64,000 nucleotides of DNA from an uncultured Bacilli bacterium (GTDB taxonomy: Bacteria; Bacillota_I; Bacilli_A; RF39; UBA660). A program made the position numbers and the translations under genes. Positions 62,801 through 64,000 of this stretch are shown here, one piece after another. The DNA is taken from contig CAKPGL010000001.1 in assembly GCA_934154785.1 (NCBI GenBank), forward strand, positions 434,001 through 498,000. The letters run 5' to 3'. Below the pieces are notes generated by a model. The model was not told the DNA's origin, searched no databases, and saw only the letters and a list, made by a program, of their open reading frames with translations. Numbering within the stretch: position 1 is the stretch's first letter; each line of letters begins with the position of its first letter.

Positions 62801-64000
62801 ATTCAAATAATAGATAATAGTACGGTTGTTATTACAACTAGTGATGAATTAAAACAGGTCGTAAGTGAGGATAATGGTTATGACTATATTTATTTAGGAA
62901 ATGATATTATTGCTACAAGTGGGTTTATTATTAATGGTAATAAAAGTAAATTAACAATTGATGGAACATATAACAATATAAAATACACTTATACAAATTA
63001 TTTAAGTTTAGAAGAAGAAGTTATAAAGGCGAGGACAACTAATAAAAGAATCATATTAAAAAATATGAATATAATATCTTCACATGGTTATGGAGTTGTT
63101 TATGTTCCATCCCATCCTAATTATTCTAATGTATTAGTGGAGTATAATAATGTAAATTTTACTGGAATAGAACTTTCACAGAATTATTATGGAACGACTA
63201 AGATTATTAATTCTGCTATAGAAATAAAAGATACCAATAATGTTCCAGCACAAAGAGCCTGTGATTCAAATAGAATTATAATAGATGAAAATACAACAAT
63301 AACTAGTACTTCAAATACTAATACAGTTTTTTTCTTAAATGATGTTATCCCATCTTCAGTTAAAATTATGCCTAATAGCAGGGTAAACATTACAACTGAT
63401 AAAGAATTTATGAATGGAACAAACAGACTCGATTTAATAGTGGGTCATGGAGCAGAATTACTTTTAACAACAGGCAATGGATTCGCTAAAACAACAACAC
63501 ATGGTGCTAGAAATGTTTTGATTGAAGAAATGGCTAGTTTTACGTTCATTGAAAAAAGTCATCAAAGAGTTCCAATGTGGGCTGTATATGGAGATTTTAT
63601 AGTTAAAGAAGGAGCTAGTGTTTCAATACTAAATACATATATGACTACACCATCTGATAATTATAATATATACTTTAAGGGAACAAATCAAAAATTTATA
63701 TTAGATAATCCAAAATATGTAAATATTTATACTAAAAACGCAAATGTTGTATATACCAATAATCCTGTTGATTTTTTGTTTAAATTTACGAGAATTAATA
63801 TGTGGATATATGCTCTTGATTATACTTCTGCTTGTAATCTTGATGATATACCAGCATTTTATTGGTATAAAGAAAATAATTTGACAGAAATAACAGGCGT
63901 ACTAACTAAAGATAATACTACTATTTCAACACATAATTTCACGGATGCAGAGTTAAGTTCACTCACAGATATAAATCGTTTTTCATTTCAAGACAAAAAA
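62801..64000 (+). CDS. Beta-helix (pectate-lyase-like) surface protein, partial
   Basis: The frame is open from about 62792 to the window end (at least 400 codons), so the gene runs off the edge. The protein has repeated short strands of the right-handed beta-helix type (DYIYLGNDI, KLTIDGT, RIILKNMNI, VLVEYNNVNF, TKIINSAIEI, RIIIDENTTI), as in adhesins, pectate lyases and phage tail spikes. There is no signal peptide. No ATG fits: AAGGAAGGTGATAATT is followed by ATT at 62801, while a GTG at 62792 overlaps the ribosome site. It follows the BclA-like gene and is probably also a spore or surface protein. Confidence 0.7.
   Translation, partial: MQIIDNSTVVITTSDELKQVVSEDNGYDYIYLGNDIIATSGFIINGNKSKLTIDGTYNNIKYTYTNYLSLEEEVIKARTTNKRIILKNMNIISSHGYGVVYVPSHPNYSNVLVEYNNVNFTGIELSQNYYGTTKIINSAIEIKDTNNVPAQRACDSNRIIIDENTTITSTSNTNTVFFLNDVIPSSVKIMPNSRVNITTDKEFMNGTNRLDLIVGHGAELLLTTGNGFAKTTTHGARNVLIEEMASFTFIEKSHQRVPMWAVYGDFIVKEGASVSILNTYMTTPSDNYNIYFKGTNQKFILDNPKYVNIYTKNANVVYTNNPVDFLFKFTRINMWIYALDYTSACNLDDIPAFYWYKENNLTEITGVLTKDNTTISTHNFTDAELSSLTDINRFSFQDKK

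Overview
The window comes from a very AT-rich, low-GC Gram-positive (Bacillota) chromosome using the standard code: TGA is a stop (for example nfo) and Trp is TGG. It carries endospore genes (spoVS, gpr, spoIIP, CotF-like and CotD-like coat proteins, a BclA-like collagen protein, a sporulation-type histidine kinase behind two Spo0A boxes) and an anaerobic metabolism gene pair (pflBA). The gene set suits a reduced-genome, uncultured gut-type lineage of Bacilli/Erysipelotrichia affinity. That placement is inference from gene content, not from a phylogenetic marker search.

Layout. 1-1350: a decayed ISL3-type insertion sequence. 1.4-4.6 kb: glycolipid-type glycosyltransferase, an E2-like acyltransferase and an rRNA methyltransferase. 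4.6-8 kb: two spore coat genes, mtnN, spoVS and an unrecognised two-gene unit. 8.1-12.2 kb: pflBA and a free-standing amidoligase. 12.2-16.9 kb: pgsA, a SPOR-like membrane protein, radC-mreC-mreD (no mreB between them) and pyrG behind a leader terminator. 17-24 kb: uvrA, an acyl-CoA ligase-like enzyme and a degenerate hybrid kinase. 24-31.6 kb: deoD, an M16 peptidase pair, a very large prepilin-like protein and recG. 29.3-32.6 kb: three promoter-plus-terminator units that look like small RNAs or leaders. 32.6-35.2 kb: transglutaminase-like protein and a divergent HTH/vWA pair. 35.3-43.3 kb: ligA, rodA, EIIB-like protein, sporulation-type kinase, exported transglutaminase, rpsT and a tandem pair of DUF1016 nucleases. 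43.4-50.6 kb: gpr-spoIIP, nfo, sod, a class B PBP, rpmG and efp. 50.6-59.4 kb: MBOAT/DHHW surface acetylation pair, then ftsY-ylxM-ffh with a HerA ATPase and an unknown gene inserted. 59.5-64 kb: a zinc-ribbon membrane protein, CotD-like protein, a possible structured RNA, a BclA-like protein and a partial beta-helix protein running off the end.

Main themes are spore formation and spore surface (4.6-6.2, 38.9-45.8, 61-64 kb), envelope growth (mreCD, rodA, PBP2, pgsA, MBOAT/DHHW), protein export (SRP) and DNA repair (uvrA, recG, ligA, nfo, radC). The observations most worth checking are the two DUF1016 paralogues that keep different but perfect palindromes at the same codons, the tandem Spo0A boxes, the 11-nt complementarity between two candidate small RNAs around recG, the terminator/antiterminator leader before the transglutaminase-like gene, the operator-like repeat between the HTH and vWA genes, and the undefined structured segment at 61.29-61.43 kb. 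All calls are from reading the sequence; no database search was run.
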